A stretch of 64,000 bases of DNA, taken from NCBI RefSeq assembly GCF_008033385.1, contig NZ_VOGY01000005.1, forward strand, positions 248,001 through 312,000, written 5' to 3'. The DNA is from Algibacter pacificus. GTDB lineage: Bacteria > Bacteroidota > Bacteroidia > Flavobacteriales > Flavobacteriaceae. The notes below the pieces were generated by a model. That model was not told the origin of the DNA. It saw only the letters and a list, made by a program, of their open reading frames with translations, and did not search any database. Position 1 is the first letter of the stretch. The number at the start of each line of letters is the position of its first letter. A program made the position numbers and the translations under genes. Positions 35,406 through 44,898 of this stretch are shown here, piece after piece.

Positions 35406-36557
35406 ATGAAGAAAATTCAAATGGTTGACCTTAAAGGTCAGTATAACGATATAAAAGATGTTATAAACCCTACTATTCAAGAAGTTATTGAAACTACCGC
35501 ATTTGTAAACGGACCACAAGTTCACAAATTTCAAAGTAATTTAGAGCAGTATTTAGGGGTAAAACACGTAATTCCATGTGCCAATGGTACCGATGCTTTA
35601 CAAATTGCTATGATGGGCTTGGGTTTAAAACCGGGCGATGAGGTTATAACTGTCGATTTTACTTTTGCTGCAACAGTTGAGGTTATTGCTTTACTGCAAT
35701 TAACGCCGGTTTTGGTCGATGTTAATGAAGATGATTTCAATATAAATATAGAGGCTTTAAAAAAGGCGATTACACCAAAAACTAAAGCAATTGTGCCTGT
35801 ACATTTATTTGGACAGTGTGCTAATATGGAAGCGGTAATGGAAATTGCGGAAGCCAATAATTTATTTGTAATTGAAGATAATGCGCAAGCTATTGGAGCC
35901 AATTATACTTATAAAAATGGTGAAAAAGTAAAGGCAGGAACCATTGGGAATGTTGGAGCTACTTCATTTTTTCCTTCTAAAAATTTAGGTTGCTACGGGG
36001 ATGGGGGCGCTATTTTTACAAATGATGATGCTTTGGCACATACCATTCGTGGTATTGTAAATCATGGTATGTACGAACGTTATCATCATGATGTCGTTGG
36101 CGTTAATTCTCGTTTAGATAGTATTCAAGCTGCAGTTTTAAATGCTAAATTACCGCATTTGGATACTTACAATAAGTCGAGACAAGCAGCAGCTACAAAA
36201 TATACTAAAGCTTTTGAGGGGATTTCAAGTATTACGACCCCTAAAGTTAATAACTGTAACGAAATTTGTGATACCTGTGATTGCCATGTATTTCATCAAT
36301 ATACTTTACGCGTAAAAGGTGTTGATAGAGATGCTTTAGTAAAACATTTACAAGCACATGATATTCCTTGCGGGGTATATTATCCAATTCCTTTGCATTT
36401 ACAAAAGGCCTATTTAGATTCTCGATATAATGAAGCCGATTTTGCGGTAACAAATCAGTTAGTAAAAGATGTGATTTCTTTACCAATGCATACCGAATTA
36501 GAAGATGATCAAATTGAACACATAACATCAACGATAATAAAATTTATACATGGATAA
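35406..36557 (+). CDS. DegT/DnrJ/EryC1-type sugar aminotransferase
   Basis: A 383-residue PLP enzyme of the nucleotide-sugar aminotransferase family. The internal aldimine lysine lies in FFPSKNLGCYGDGGAI; GTDALQIAMMGLG, VPVHLFGQCANMEAVM and ITEDNAQAIGA-like VIEDNAQAIGANY bind cofactor. A short cysteine-rich insertion, CNEICDTCDCHVFHQY (about 281-297), precedes the usual HQYTLR segment. It makes an amino sugar for surface polysaccharide. The stop overlaps the start of galE by 8 bases, so the two are translationally coupled. Confidence 0.88.
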   Translation: MKKIQMVDLKGQYNDIKDVINPTIQEVIETTAFVNGPQVHKFQSNLEQYLGVKHVIPCANGTDALQIAMMGLGLKPGDEVITVDFTFAATVEVIALLQLTPVLVDVNEDDFNINIEALKKAITPKTKAIVPVHLFGQCANMEAVMEIAEANNLFVIEDNAQAIGANYTYKNGEKVKAGTIGNVGATSFFPSKNLGCYGDGGAIFTNDDALAHTIRGIVNHGMYERYHHDVVGVNSRLDSIQAAVLNAKLPHLDTYNKSRQAAATKYTKAFEGISSITTPKVNNCNEICDTCDCHVFHQYTLRVKGVDRDALVKHLQAHDIPCGVYYPIPLHLQKAYLDSRYNEADFAVTNQLVKDVISLPMHTELEDDQIEHITSTIIKFIHG

Positions 36558-37572
36558 AATATTAGTTACTGGCGGGCTAGGGTTTATTGGTTCGCATACG
36601 GTTGTAGAATTACAAAACGAAGGTTACGAGGTTGTAATTATTGACGATTTATCAAATTCTTCAGAAAATGTATTGGACGGTATAACGGCCATTACTGGGA
36701 AAAAGCCTGTTTTTGAAAAATTAGATTTAAAAGAAAAAGACAAGGTTGAAGCCTTTTTTGCAAAGCATAATGATATAAAAGGTGTGATTCATTTTGCAGC
36801 GAGTAAAGCGGTTGGTGAAAGTGTAAATGAACCATTGATGTATTATGAAAATAATATAGGAACATTAGTTTATATTTTAAAAGAATTGCGAAAATTGCCA
36901 TCGGCAGGATTTATTTTTAGCTCATCTTGTACGGTTTACGGACAAGCAGATGAGTTACCAATTACCGAAAATGCGCCAGTAAAACAAGCGGAATCGCCTT
37001 ACGGGAACACCAAACAAATTGGAGAAGAAATTATTAAAGATACTTGTAAAATCTCTCCTAATTTAAAAGCCATTGCGTTACGTTACTTTAATCCCGTTGG
37101 TGCACATGAGTCGGTTGAAATTGGTGAATTGCCTATTGGAGTGCCACAAAATTTAGTACCATTTATTACGCAAACGGCTATTGGTTTACGTGAGCAACTT
37201 TCTGTTTTTGGGGACGATTATCCAACACCTGACGGTACTTGTATTCGTGATTATATTCACGTTGTAGATTTAGCAAAAGCGCATGTTATAGCTTTAAAAC
37301 GTTTACTAGAAAATAAGAATAAAGCCAGTTATGAAACCTTTAACTTAGGAACAGGAACAGGAAGTTCTGTTTTAGAAGTTATTAAATCTTTTGAGAAGGT
37401 TTCTGGTGAAAAATTAAATTATAAAATTGTAGGAAGAAGAGAGGGCGATGTTATTTCTGCTTATGCAGACACCCATAAAGCCAATGATGAATTAGGTTGG
37501 AAAACACAATTGTCTCTCGATGATGCTATGCGTTCTGCATGGAAATGGGAATGTAAAGTAAGAGGTAAATAA
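36550..37572 (+). CDS. galE: UDP-glucose 4-epimerase
   Basis: A 340-residue extended short-chain dehydrogenase. NAD site GGLGFIGSHTVVELQ, catalytic SSSCTVYG and the YxxxK pair in SPYGNTKQIGEE, and C-terminal NLGTGTGSSVLEV agree with GalE, which interconverts UDP-glucose and UDP-galactose (or the N-acetyl forms). It overlaps the DegT aminotransferase by 8 bases and ends at a strong bidirectional terminator; together they supply sugars for surface polysaccharide. Confidence 0.92.
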   Translation: MDKILVTGGLGFIGSHTVVELQNEGYEVVIIDDLSNSSENVLDGITAITGKKPVFEKLDLKEKDKVEAFFAKHNDIKGVIHFAASKAVGESVNEPLMYYENNIGTLVYILKELRKLPSAGFIFSSSCTVYGQADELPITENAPVKQAESPYGNTKQIGEEIIKDTCKISPNLKAIALRYFNPVGAHESVEIGELPIGVPQNLVPFITQTAIGLREQLSVFGDDYPTPDGTCIRDYIHVVDLAKAHVIALKRLLENKNKASYETFNLGTGTGSSVLEVIKSFEKVSGEKLNYKIVGRREGDVISAYADTHKANDELGWKTQLSLDDAMRSAWKWECKVRGK

Positions 37573-37598
37573 ATTTTAAACCTTCAATTAAGAATATA

Positions 37599-37634
37599 AA
37601 AAAGCCGTTTGAAATTAATTTCAAACGGCTTTTT
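37599..37634. terminator. Strong bidirectional terminator
   Basis: Perfect 16-base stem (37599-37614 with 37619-37634, core AGCCGTTTGAAA, loop TTAA) with A and T flanks, between convergent galE and lspA. Confidence 0.92.
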
Positions 37635-37726
37635 ATTTTTTATAAAATTGATGTCTAATAATTATCAAGACAGCAAATTAGCTCAATCCTTTAGAGTTTA
37701 AAAGCACAGCGAGTCTATAAATCTTT

Positions 37727-38242
37727 TTATACTTCAGTTTTCTTCTTTTTCTTAAAACTCATAAATACCAAAATAATCATTCCAGCCGTCACCGACATAT
37801 CGGCGAGGTTAAAAATACCGGTTCTAAAAACACCTCCTAAATCAATAAAGAAAAAATCGGTTACAGAGCCATAAACGACGCGGTCGTAAACATTAGCAAT
37901 TCCGCCACCTATAATACTTGCAAAAGCAAAAAGCGACCAATTATCTAAACTGGTATCTTTTAAAATATGACGTAAAACAAAAGCTAAAACCACGATAGGT
38001 AGAATGAGTAATAAAATAATTCTAAGGGTTGGGTTTAAATCGCTTCCCATGCCTAAAAAAGCGCCCGTATTTTCAACATTCATCATAATGAAAGCATCGC
38101 CTATTAAAGAAATACGTTCGCCTGGATGCGTGTCGGTACGACCAACAATAGTATTTCGAACTAATACTTTCGAAATTTGATCGGCAGCAATAGTTAAAAT
38201 AATAACGGCAAAAATGTAAATGGAGCGTTTGGTAAGTTTCAT
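37727..38242 (-). CDS. lspA: Lipoprotein signal peptidase (signal peptidase II)
   Basis: A 171-residue inner-membrane aspartyl protease with four membrane helices that removes signal peptides from prolipoproteins. Conserved boxes: AADQISKVLVR, ENTGAFLGMG, the catalytic aspartates in GGIANVYDRVVYGSVTDFF and FNLADMSVTAG. It starts directly after the fabD stop (no intervening base), so the pair is co-transcribed. The window holds many lipoproteins that depend on it. Confidence 0.95.
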   Translation of the reverse strand: MKLTKRSIYIFAVIILTIAADQISKVLVRNTIVGRTDTHPGERISLIGDAFIMMNVENTGAFLGMGSDLNPTLRIILLLILPIVVLAFVLRHILKDTSLDNWSLFAFASIIGGGIANVYDRVVYGSVTDFFFIDLGGVFRTGIFNLADMSVTAGMIILVFMSFKKKKKTEV

Positions 38243-39136
38243 TTACTTCGAGGTATCTAAAGTTGCAGAAGCGGTTTCTGAAGCTCTATTAATTTTTTTC
38301 ACTAAACCTTGAAGTACTTTTCCTGGCCCCACTTCAGTAAATAAAGTAGCACCATCTGCTATCATTTGTTGTACAGATTGTGTCCAACGTACAGGCGCAG
38401 TAAGTTGCGAAATTAAATTGGCTTTTATTTCCGATTCATCGGTAATAGCAGTGGCTGTTACGTTTTGATAAATGGGGCAATTTGGTTTGCTGAAGGTTGT
38501 GTTTTCAATGGCTGCTGCTAATTCTTCACGAGCTGGTTCCATCATTGGTGAGTGGAAAGCACCACCAACAGGTAATACTAATGCTCGACGTGCTCCGGCT
38601 TCTTTTAAAGCTTCGCAAGCTTTGTTTATAGCCTCAACTTCTCCCGAAATTACTAATTGACCCGGGCAGTTGTAGTTTGCTGCAACAACAACACCGTCGA
38701 TGTCTTGGCATACTTTTTCAACAGCAGCATCTTCTAAACCTAAAACGGCGGCCATAGTACTTGGTTGTATTTCGCAAGCTTTTTGCATGGCGATAGCACG
38801 TTGAGAAACGAGTTTTAAACCGTCTTCAAAGGTTAAAGCACCAGCAGCTACTAACGCAGAGAATTCACCTAAGGAATGTCCTGCTACCATATCAGGTTTA
38901 AAGTTTTCACCTAATGTTTTTGCTAAAATTACAGAGTGTAAAAATATAGCCGGTTGGGTCACTTTGGTTTCTTTTAAGTCTTCCGCAGAACCTTCAAACA
39001 TCACATCGGTAATGTGAAAGCCTAAGATATCATTAGCTTTTTCGAATAAACTTTGTGCTAAAGGTGAGTTTTCATAAAGGTCTAAACCCATTCCTGAAAA
39101 TTGTGCGCCTTGGCCTGGAAAAATATATGCGTTCAT
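38243..39136 (-). CDS. fabD: Malonyl-CoA:ACP transacylase
   Basis: A 297-residue enzyme that loads malonyl groups onto acyl carrier protein for fatty acid synthesis. It begins with AYIFPGQGAQFSGMG, has the active-site serine in VAGHSLGEFSALVA, the arginine near QRAIAMQKAC and the catalytic histidine in VGGAFHSPMM. Length is typical. Its stop abuts the lspA start. Confidence 0.96.
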   Translation of the reverse strand: MNAYIFPGQGAQFSGMGLDLYENSPLAQSLFEKANDILGFHITDVMFEGSAEDLKETKVTQPAIFLHSVILAKTLGENFKPDMVAGHSLGEFSALVAAGALTFEDGLKLVSQRAIAMQKACEIQPSTMAAVLGLEDAAVEKVCQDIDGVVVAANYNCPGQLVISGEVEAINKACEALKEAGARRALVLPVGGAFHSPMMEPAREELAAAIENTTFSKPNCPIYQNVTATAITDESEIKANLISQLTAPVRWTQSVQQMIADGATLFTEVGPGKVLQGLVKKINRASETASATLDTSK

Positions 39137-39234
39137 AAGTTAATCTATTTTTAGTGTGCAAAAATAAGAATTATTAACTATTATCTATAGTTTTAATGGT
39201 TTTAGCTAGATTTCTAATAAAAATCAATATAGAA

Positions 39235-40791
39235 TTATAAGTTTCTGGTTGCAGCTTCAGCACAACGTTCGCCATCCATAGCGGCAGAAACAATGCCGCC
39301 AGCGTATCCGCCACCTTCCCCGCAAGGGAATAAGTTTGAAATTTCAGGATGTGCTAGGTTGTCTTTTCTAGGAATAGATACGGGCGATGAGGTTCGAGAT
39401 TCTACACCAACAACGTTAGCTTCTTCGGTGTGATATCCTTTCATTTTTTGTCCAAATGCTTGGAAACCTTTTCGTAATCGGCTTCCAATAAATTTTGGTA
39501 AAAGGGAATGTAAAGGTGCTGAGTTTAATCCGGGTTGATATGAAGTAGGATTTAAACTAGACGATAACTTACCGTCTACAAAATCGGTTAAACGTTGCGC
39601 GGGTGCGACTTGACTTCTTCCGCCTGCGGTAAAAGCTAAACGTTCTAAATTCTTCTGATATTCTAAACCTTTCAATACCCCAAATTTTTCATATTTTGGT
39701 AAATCTTTGTGCACATCAATCTCAACAACAATACCTGAATTCGCAAATAAATTATTTCGTTTCGATGGCGACATACCATTAACGACCACTTCACCGTTTG
39801 CAGTTGCGGCCGGAACAATAAATCCGCCAGGACACATACAGAATGAGTATACCCCACGATGGTTAACTTGTTGTACCAATCCGTAAGAGGCGGCGGGTAA
39901 AAGCTCGTGACGATCGCCAGAGCAATGGTATTGAATAGAATCGATAATATGTTGCGGATGCTCTACACGAACGCCCATGGCAAATGATTTTGCTTCTAAA
40001 GCGATGTCTTTTTTATGAAGTAAATAAAAGATGTCTCGTGCGGAATGCCCGGTTGCTAAAATGACTTTATCAACAGGGATTTCTTCTTTATTTAAAAGCT
40101 GAATGGCTTTAATAGTATTATCCTTTATAATGAAATCGGTAACACGGGTTTCAAAATGTATTTCGCCACCATAATTTAAAATGGTTTCCCGAATATTCTG
40201 AACCACTTTTGGGAGTTTGTTTGTCCCAATATGCGGATGAGCATCAACTAAAATTTGATCGGTTGCCCCGTGAAACACTAAGTTTTCAAAAATACGACGC
40301 ACATCGCCACGTTTTAAACTTCGGGTGTATAATTTCCCGTCGCTATAGGTTCCTGCGCCACCTTCGCCAAAACAATAGTTGGAATCTTCGTTTACAAAAT
40401 GATCCTGGTTTATGGCTTTTAAATCGCGACGACGGTCTTTTACATTCTTTCCGCGCTCTAAAACAATAGGTTTAAAACCCAATTCTATACAACGCAAAGC
40501 GGCATACATACCTGCGGGACCAAAACCAATAATATGAACAGGTTTAGCTTTAGAAACATCTTTATAATCAAAGGTGTAATCTGAATCTTTTGGTAAAGCT
40601 TCACGAATATATACGGCGACTTTATAGTTGAGAATTATTTTGGGTTTTCTAGCATCAATAGATTTTCTTAAAACTTTTACGCCAGTAATATCTTCGCGGT
40701 CAATATCTAATTTTAAAGCAGATTTTAAAACTAAAATATCACTGCGTTCTTCTTCTTTTAATGTAATACGAAGCTGAAGTTCTTTTACCAT
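39235..40791 (-). CDS. FAD-dependent dehydrogenase (COG2509 type)
   Basis: A 518-residue flavoprotein. After an N-terminal domain of about 90 residues, the FAD Rossmann motif appears as HIIGFGPAGMYAALRCIELG, with KDRRRDLKAIN...FGEGGAGTYSDGKLYTR in the middle and FPCGEGGGYAGGIVSAAMDGERCAEA at the end. This matches the uncharacterised dehydrogenases of COG2509; no electron partner or substrate is known. It lies 37 bases upstream of the DHFR fusion gene on the same strand. Confidence 0.88.
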   Translation of the reverse strand: MVKELQLRITLKEEERSDILVLKSALKLDIDREDITGVKVLRKSIDARKPKIILNYKVAVYIREALPKDSDYTFDYKDVSKAKPVHIIGFGPAGMYAALRCIELGFKPIVLERGKNVKDRRRDLKAINQDHFVNEDSNYCFGEGGAGTYSDGKLYTRSLKRGDVRRIFENLVFHGATDQILVDAHPHIGTNKLPKVVQNIRETILNYGGEIHFETRVTDFIIKDNTIKAIQLLNKEEIPVDKVILATGHSARDIFYLLHKKDIALEAKSFAMGVRVEHPQHIIDSIQYHCSGDRHELLPAASYGLVQQVNHRGVYSFCMCPGGFIVPAATANGEVVVNGMSPSKRNNLFANSGIVVEIDVHKDLPKYEKFGVLKGLEYQKNLERLAFTAGGRSQVAPAQRLTDFVDGKLSSSLNPTSYQPGLNSAPLHSLLPKFIGSRLRKGFQAFGQKMKGYHTEEANVVGVESRTSSPVSIPRKDNLAHPEISNLFPCGEGGGYAGGIVSAAMDGERCAEAATRNL

Positions 40792-40828
40792 AACTATTAA
40801 ATAGGAAATCTAAATTTAGGGATGCTTT

Positions 40829-41755
40829 TTATTTTCTTTGGTAAGTTAAAAAGGTGAATTCGTAATCATGTTTTCCATCTTTACTATGAAATTTATGCGC
40901 TGTTTCTTTCCAAACGGTAGGATCTACTTTTGGGAAATAGGTATCGGCATCAAAACTTTCGTGAACTCTTGTCAGTTCAATTTTATCAGCAATAGCCATA
41001 GCTTGTTTATAAATTTCACCACCACCAATAATATAGGGTTGAGAATCTGTTTTACAGGCGTTAACGGCTTCTTCTAGGCTGTTTACAACAACAACGCCTT
41101 CGGGGACTTTATAGTCGGTTTGACGTGTAATAACCACATGCGTACGGTTTGGTAAAGGTTTTGGGAAGCTTTCAAATGTTTTGCGCCCCATAATAATGTG
41201 GTGATTATTTGTTAGGGTTTTAAAACGTTTTAAATCGTCGCTTAAATGCCAAATCAATTTATTGCCTTTTCCAATGGCATCATTTTCTGCGGCAGCAACA
41301 ATAATAGTAAGTTCTTGTGTTTTGGAAGTCAATGCGTTGTTTACTTGTTGCTCATTTTTAAAGACTTCACTTTTGATAATATGTTTTTCTTCCTTTTCAA
41401 GCTTTGTTTTTAAAACTTCAATACGCGCTTGTTGTTTTGCTACGAGTTTTTCCAATTGTTGCTTTTCCCAAGCTTTTCCCATGAATTTCTGTGTGATAAA
41501 TACATTTAAAAAATGGTAAATAAAGAAAAATGACCAAGCAAGAATGGCGTATAAAAACCAATCTTTACCAAAAGGTGTTACATTTTTTCCAATGCCTAAA
41601 ACGGTGTTAGCAATAATTAAAAAAACAGCACCAAGAAGAAAGATGACAAAATGTATGTACAATCTTTTCTTTTGTCTAATGCGTTTCTGTGCATTTTCTA
41701 TAAGTTCTAATTGGTCCTTATCGATTTGAGTATTGGGCTTTTTTTTTCCGAACAT
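40829..41755 (-). CDS. folA: Dihydrofolate reductase with N-terminal 2TM membrane domain
   Basis: A 308-residue fusion. Residues 30-100 form a 2TM domain: helices LYIHFVIFLLGAVFLIIAN and DWFLYAILAWSFFFIYHF, with a basic linker and a coiled coil to about 145. The remaining 160 residues are a complete DHFR: IIVAAAENDAIGKGNKLIWHLSDDLKRFK (catalytic aspartate), IIMGRKTFESFPKPLPNR, and YIIGGGEIYKQAM, which regenerate tetrahydrofolate with NADPH. The fusion would tether DHFR to the inner membrane. The C-terminal half is full length, and the frame is continuous, so it is a true fusion rather than a missed stop. thyA lies 0.7 kb upstream on the same strand. Confidence 0.9.
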   Translation of the reverse strand: MFGKKKPNTQIDKDQLELIENAQKRIRQKKRLYIHFVIFLLGAVFLIIANTVLGIGKNVTPFGKDWFLYAILAWSFFFIYHFLNVFITQKFMGKAWEKQQLEKLVAKQQARIEVLKTKLEKEEKHIIKSEVFKNEQQVNNALTSKTQELTIIVAAAENDAIGKGNKLIWHLSDDLKRFKTLTNNHHIIMGRKTFESFPKPLPNRTHVVITRQTDYKVPEGVVVVNSLEEAVNACKTDSQPYIIGGGEIYKQAMAIADKIELTRVHESFDADTYFPKVDPTVWKETAHKFHSKDGKHDYEFTFLTYQRK

Positions 41756-42018
41756 GATGTAAAAATAATAGATGTAAAGTTATAACTTTTTAATGATATG
41801 CCGAAGTTTATTTAAACTGTCGTATTTTCTGGGAATAGAGGTGTTTATGTGATTAAAACCCATTGAAAATCAATATAAAAGATGGTTTTTTAATTGTTAA
41901 ATTTATAAAAATCATCCTTATTTTCTTATTTGCATTAAATTAATTAGAATGCATATTATTAAAATGATAATTTTTTGATGTTAAGCAATCTAAATAGTAT
42001 TTCGTTTGAAAACTTTTT

Positions 42019-42026
42019 TAAATTTG
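42019..42026 (+). promoter_or_regulatory. -7 element (TAAATTTG) for CBM48 gene
   Basis: Fits TAnnTTTG 24 bases before the ATG at 42051. Because it lies inside a longer possible frame beginning at 42006, it supports the later start. Confidence 0.55.
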
Positions 42027-42050
42027 TATTATAAAACAACATATTTGACT

Positions 42051-42347
42051 ATGGCTATTAAAAAACAATTTTTAAAAAGTAAACCCGTTTGTAAAGTTAC
42101 TTTTAGTATAGAAGCAGAAGAAGCAAAAAAAGTTTCTGTTGTTGGAAGCTTTAATGAATGGGATGAAAAAGCAACACCGCTTAAAAAATTAAAAAACGGA
42201 ACTTTTAAAGGAACTGTAGATTTAGATATTGAGAATTCATACGAGTTTAAATATGTAGTTGATGGTGATTACATTAATGATACTGAAGCAGATTCTTATG
42301 TATGGAGTGATTTTGCTTCTGCTGATAATAGTGTAGTTACAGTTTAA
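42051..42347 (+). CDS. CBM48/AMPK-like glycogen-binding domain protein
   Basis: A 98-residue single-domain protein with the isoamylase N-terminal (early set) fold signature: CKVTFSIEAEEAKKVSVVGSFNEWDEKATPL and YEFKYVVDGDYINDTEADSYVWSDF. These immunoglobulin-like domains bind alpha-glucans; alone they may target glycogen metabolism or act as regulators. The ATG at 42051 is chosen because it begins just after the -7 element and removes a 15-residue extension foreign to the family. Single gene, followed by a terminator. Confidence 0.85.
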   Translation: MAIKKQFLKSKPVCKVTFSIEAEEAKKVSVVGSFNEWDEKATPLKKLKNGTFKGTVDLDIENSYEFKYVVDGDYINDTEADSYVWSDFASADNSVVTV

Positions 42348-42369
42348 TAAATATACAATATTTTATATA

Positions 42370-42404
42370 AAAAAGGCTTTCTAAATTATTTAGAAGGCCT
42401 TTTT
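42370..42404. terminator. Bidirectional terminator
   Basis: 16-base stem AAAAAGGCTTTCTAAA / TTTAGAAGGCCTTTTT (one G-U pair, loop TTA) between convergent CBM48 and thyA genes. Confidence 0.88.
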
Positions 42405-42414
42405 ATGTTTTATA

Positions 42415-43239
42415 TTAAATGGCTACTTTTCCTTTAATATGAGGGTGTGGGTTGTAATCTTCTAAAGTGAAATCACTAAAATCGAAATTGAAAATATCTT
42501 TAATTTCAGGATTGATTTTCATTTTTGGTAACGGACGAATATCTCTTGAAAGTTGTAATTCTAATTGTTCAAAATGGTTGCTGTAAATATGAGCATCACC
42601 AAAGGTGTGGATAAATTCCCCAGCTTCGTAACCACAAACTTGCGCCACCATCATGGTGAATAAAGCATAGGATGCAATATTGAACGGTACGCCTAAAAAG
42701 ATATCGGCACTACGTTGATAAAGTTGGCAGGATAGTTTTCCGTTGGCGACATAAAATTGAAAAAAAGCATGACAAGGCGGGAGTGCCGCTTTGCCGTTGG
42801 CAACGTTTTCACTAAACGATTTTGAATTATCTGGTAAAACCGATGGATTCCATGCAGAAACGAGCATCCGTCTACTATTTGGATTGGTTTTTAAACTTTC
42901 AATAACCTCTTTAATTTGATCGATATCATCACCATTCCAATTACGCCATTGATAGCCGTAAACAGGACCAAGATCGCCATGGTCATCGGCCCATTCATTC
43001 CAAATGCGAACACCATTTTCATTTAAATACTTGGTGTTGGTATCTCCTTTTAAAAACCAAAGCAGTTCGTAAATTATAGATTTTAGATGCAGCTTTTTTG
43101 TGGTTAACATCGGGAAACCTTCACTTAAATCGAAACGCATTTGATAACCAAAAACACTTTTAGTTCCTGTACCAGTGCGGTCTCCTTTTTCATTTCCGTT
43201 TTCTAAAACGTGTTTTACTAAGTCGTGGTATTGTTTCAT
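42415..43239 (-). CDS. thyA: Thymidylate synthase
   Basis: A 274-residue folate-dependent enzyme converting dUMP to dTMP. It starts [12 protein letters not shown] and keeps [16 protein letters not shown], the active-site cysteine in [31 protein letters not shown] and the C-terminal [12 protein letters not shown] longer frame to 43302 would add 21 residues, but a -7 element at 43283-43290 lies within it, so the ATG at 43239 is preferred. It pairs functionally with the DHFR fusion downstream, which recycles its dihydrofolate product. Confidence 0.95.
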   Translation of the reverse strand: MKQYHDLVKHVLENGNEKGDRTGTGTKSVFGYQMRFDLSEGFPMLTTKKLHLKSIIYELLWFLKGDTNTKYLNENGVRIWNEWADDHGDLGPVYGYQWRNWNGDDIDQIKEVIESLKTNPNSRRMLVSAWNPSVLPDNSKSFSENVANGKAALPPCHAFFQFYVANGKLSCQLYQRSADIFLGVPFNIASYALFTMMVAQVCGYEAGEFIHTFGDAHIYSNHFEQLELQLSRDIRPLPKMKINPEIKDIFNFDFSDFTLEDYNPHPHIKGKVAI

Positions 43240-43282
43240 ATTTAATGGTTCGCCAAAGCGAGAATTATAGTTGAAATTTAGA

Positions 43283-43290
43283 CAAAAATA
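43283..43290 (-). promoter_or_regulatory. -7 element (TATTTTTG, minus strand) for thyA
   Basis: Minus-strand TATTTTTG matching TAnnTTTG, 43 bases before the thyA ATG; no clear -33. Confidence 0.45.
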
Positions 43291-43346
43291 AAGAAAAAAC
43301 ACTTTTCATATCCTGAATGTGTTTTCATTTTAATTTAGTTTATTAA

Positions 43347-44882
43347 TTATCCGATAATCATTCCGGCGATCGTTGCCGAAATTAAGGAAGCAATTGTACC
43401 CCCAATAAGCGCTTTCATACCAAAATTTGATAAGGTTTTGCGTTGTCCTGGAGCCAAAGAACCAATACCACCAATTTGAATACCTATTGAAGCAAAATTA
43501 GCAAATCCACAAAGCATGTATGTTGCCATTATTATCGATTTCTCGTAGGTTAAGTGTGTTAGGTTTGCTGCGTTTTTTAAATCGCGTAATTGTATATATC
43601 CAATAAATTCGCTGGCAGCCAATTTAATTCCCAAAAGTTGTCCCATTAAGGCCATATCTTCTTTAGCAACGCCAATAAGCCACATGAGTGGTGCAAAGGC
43701 ATAGCCTAAAATAAGTTCAATAGATAGTTTAGCGTAAGAAGTGTTATTAGCAATCCAATGGTTTATAGATGTAACATCGCCCACCCAACCAAGTATGCCG
43801 TTAAACATGGCAATAAAGGCTACAAAAACCAATAACATAGCTCCAACATTTACAGCGAGTTTTAAACCTTCTGTGGTACCGTTTGCAATAGCATCAAGGA
43901 AATTAGATCCTATTTTTTCTTGAGACACCGAAACATCGGTATTAACATCTTCGGTTTGTGGATATAATATTTTTGAAATGACTATAGCTCCCGGTGCTGC
44001 CATAACTGAAGCGGCTAATAAGTGTTTAGCGTAGAACAATCTTAATTCAGCATCATCGCCACCTAAAAAACCAATATATGCGGCTAATACAGCTCCCGCA
44101 ACGGTTGCCATACCACCAATCATAACCAATAGCATTTCAGATTTATTCATTTTCTCCAAATATGCTTTGATTAAAAGGGGCGCCTCTGTTTGACCTAAAA
44201 AGATGTTTCCTGCAACACTTAAACTTTCTGCTCCTGATATTTTTAATGTTTTAGAAAGCAACCAAGCCATAGCTTTTACTACGCGTTGAATGATCCCTAA
44301 ATAGAATAAAACAGAGGTTAATGCAGAAAAAAATATAATCGTTGGAAGTACTTGAAAAGCAAAAATAAATCCGAAGGTGTCCATATCGACTACTAAACCT
44401 TCAAATAGAAATTTGCTTCCAGCCCTTGTAAAATCTAGGACGTTAACAAATAGGCTTCCAATAAATTCAAAAATGGTTTTTATAAATTCTACTTTTAAAA
44501 CGCCGATAGCAATTAAAAGTTGAAAAGCTAGACCGATAATAACAATTTTCCAGTCGATTGCCTTTCTATTACTGCTAAAAAGAAAGGCTACAAAAATTAG
44601 AGTAATCATTCCTAAAGCACCACGCCATAGACTGTTAAAAGTAAAGCCTTCACTTGGAATAATTGCAGATGTTGCTACTTGTGGTTTTGCTTGTGTAGAT
44701 TCAGAAACTTGTTCTGCGTTTAATGTTGCTTTGGTAACCACTGCGGAATCTTGAACAGTACTGCTATGCGCAACTGTTGTTTGATTAATTTCAGTAGGTA
44801 CCGTGTCGTTTACACTCTGTGCCGTAAGTGTTGTCGTTAAAACTAAAAACAAAGCAACAGTAATTAAAAACAACTTTCTCAT
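43347..44882 (-). CDS. Concentrative nucleoside transporter (NupC/CNT family) with exported N-terminal extension
   Basis: A 511-residue carrier. Residues 1-23 look like a cleavable signal peptide (MRKLFLITVALFLVLTTTLTA) followed by a Ser/Thr/Val-rich linker to about 85, then the CNT core with about ten helices: NVLDFTRAGSKFLFEG, NIFLGQTEAPLLIKAYLEKMNKSE, and LTYEKSIIMATYMLCGFANFASIGIQIGG are family signatures. It imports nucleosides with Na+ or H+. The N-terminal extension is not part of NupC from E. coli. It lies just upstream of thyA and 16 bases after the bifunctional nuclease gene, hinting at nucleotide salvage. Confidence 0.9.
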   Translation of the reverse strand: MRKLFLITVALFLVLTTTLTAQSVNDTVPTEINQTTVAHSSTVQDSAVVTKATLNAEQVSESTQAKPQVATSAIIPSEGFTFNSLWRGALGMITLIFVAFLFSSNRKAIDWKIVIIGLAFQLLIAIGVLKVEFIKTIFEFIGSLFVNVLDFTRAGSKFLFEGLVVDMDTFGFIFAFQVLPTIIFFSALTSVLFYLGIIQRVVKAMAWLLSKTLKISGAESLSVAGNIFLGQTEAPLLIKAYLEKMNKSEMLLVMIGGMATVAGAVLAAYIGFLGGDDAELRLFYAKHLLAASVMAAPGAIVISKILYPQTEDVNTDVSVSQEKIGSNFLDAIANGTTEGLKLAVNVGAMLLVFVAFIAMFNGILGWVGDVTSINHWIANNTSYAKLSIELILGYAFAPLMWLIGVAKEDMALMGQLLGIKLAASEFIGYIQLRDLKNAANLTHLTYEKSIIMATYMLCGFANFASIGIQIGGIGSLAPGQRKTLSNFGMKALIGGTIASLISATIAGMIIG

Positions 44883-44898
44883 ATTATGGGCTTAGGGA

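Noticed and set aside
42006-42050. 15-residue extension of the CBM48 protein
   Set aside because: The TAAATTTG promoter element lies within it; start moved to 42051.
43240-43302. 21-residue N-terminal extension of ThyA
   Set aside because: A -7 promoter element sits inside it and the family starts at MKQYHDL.
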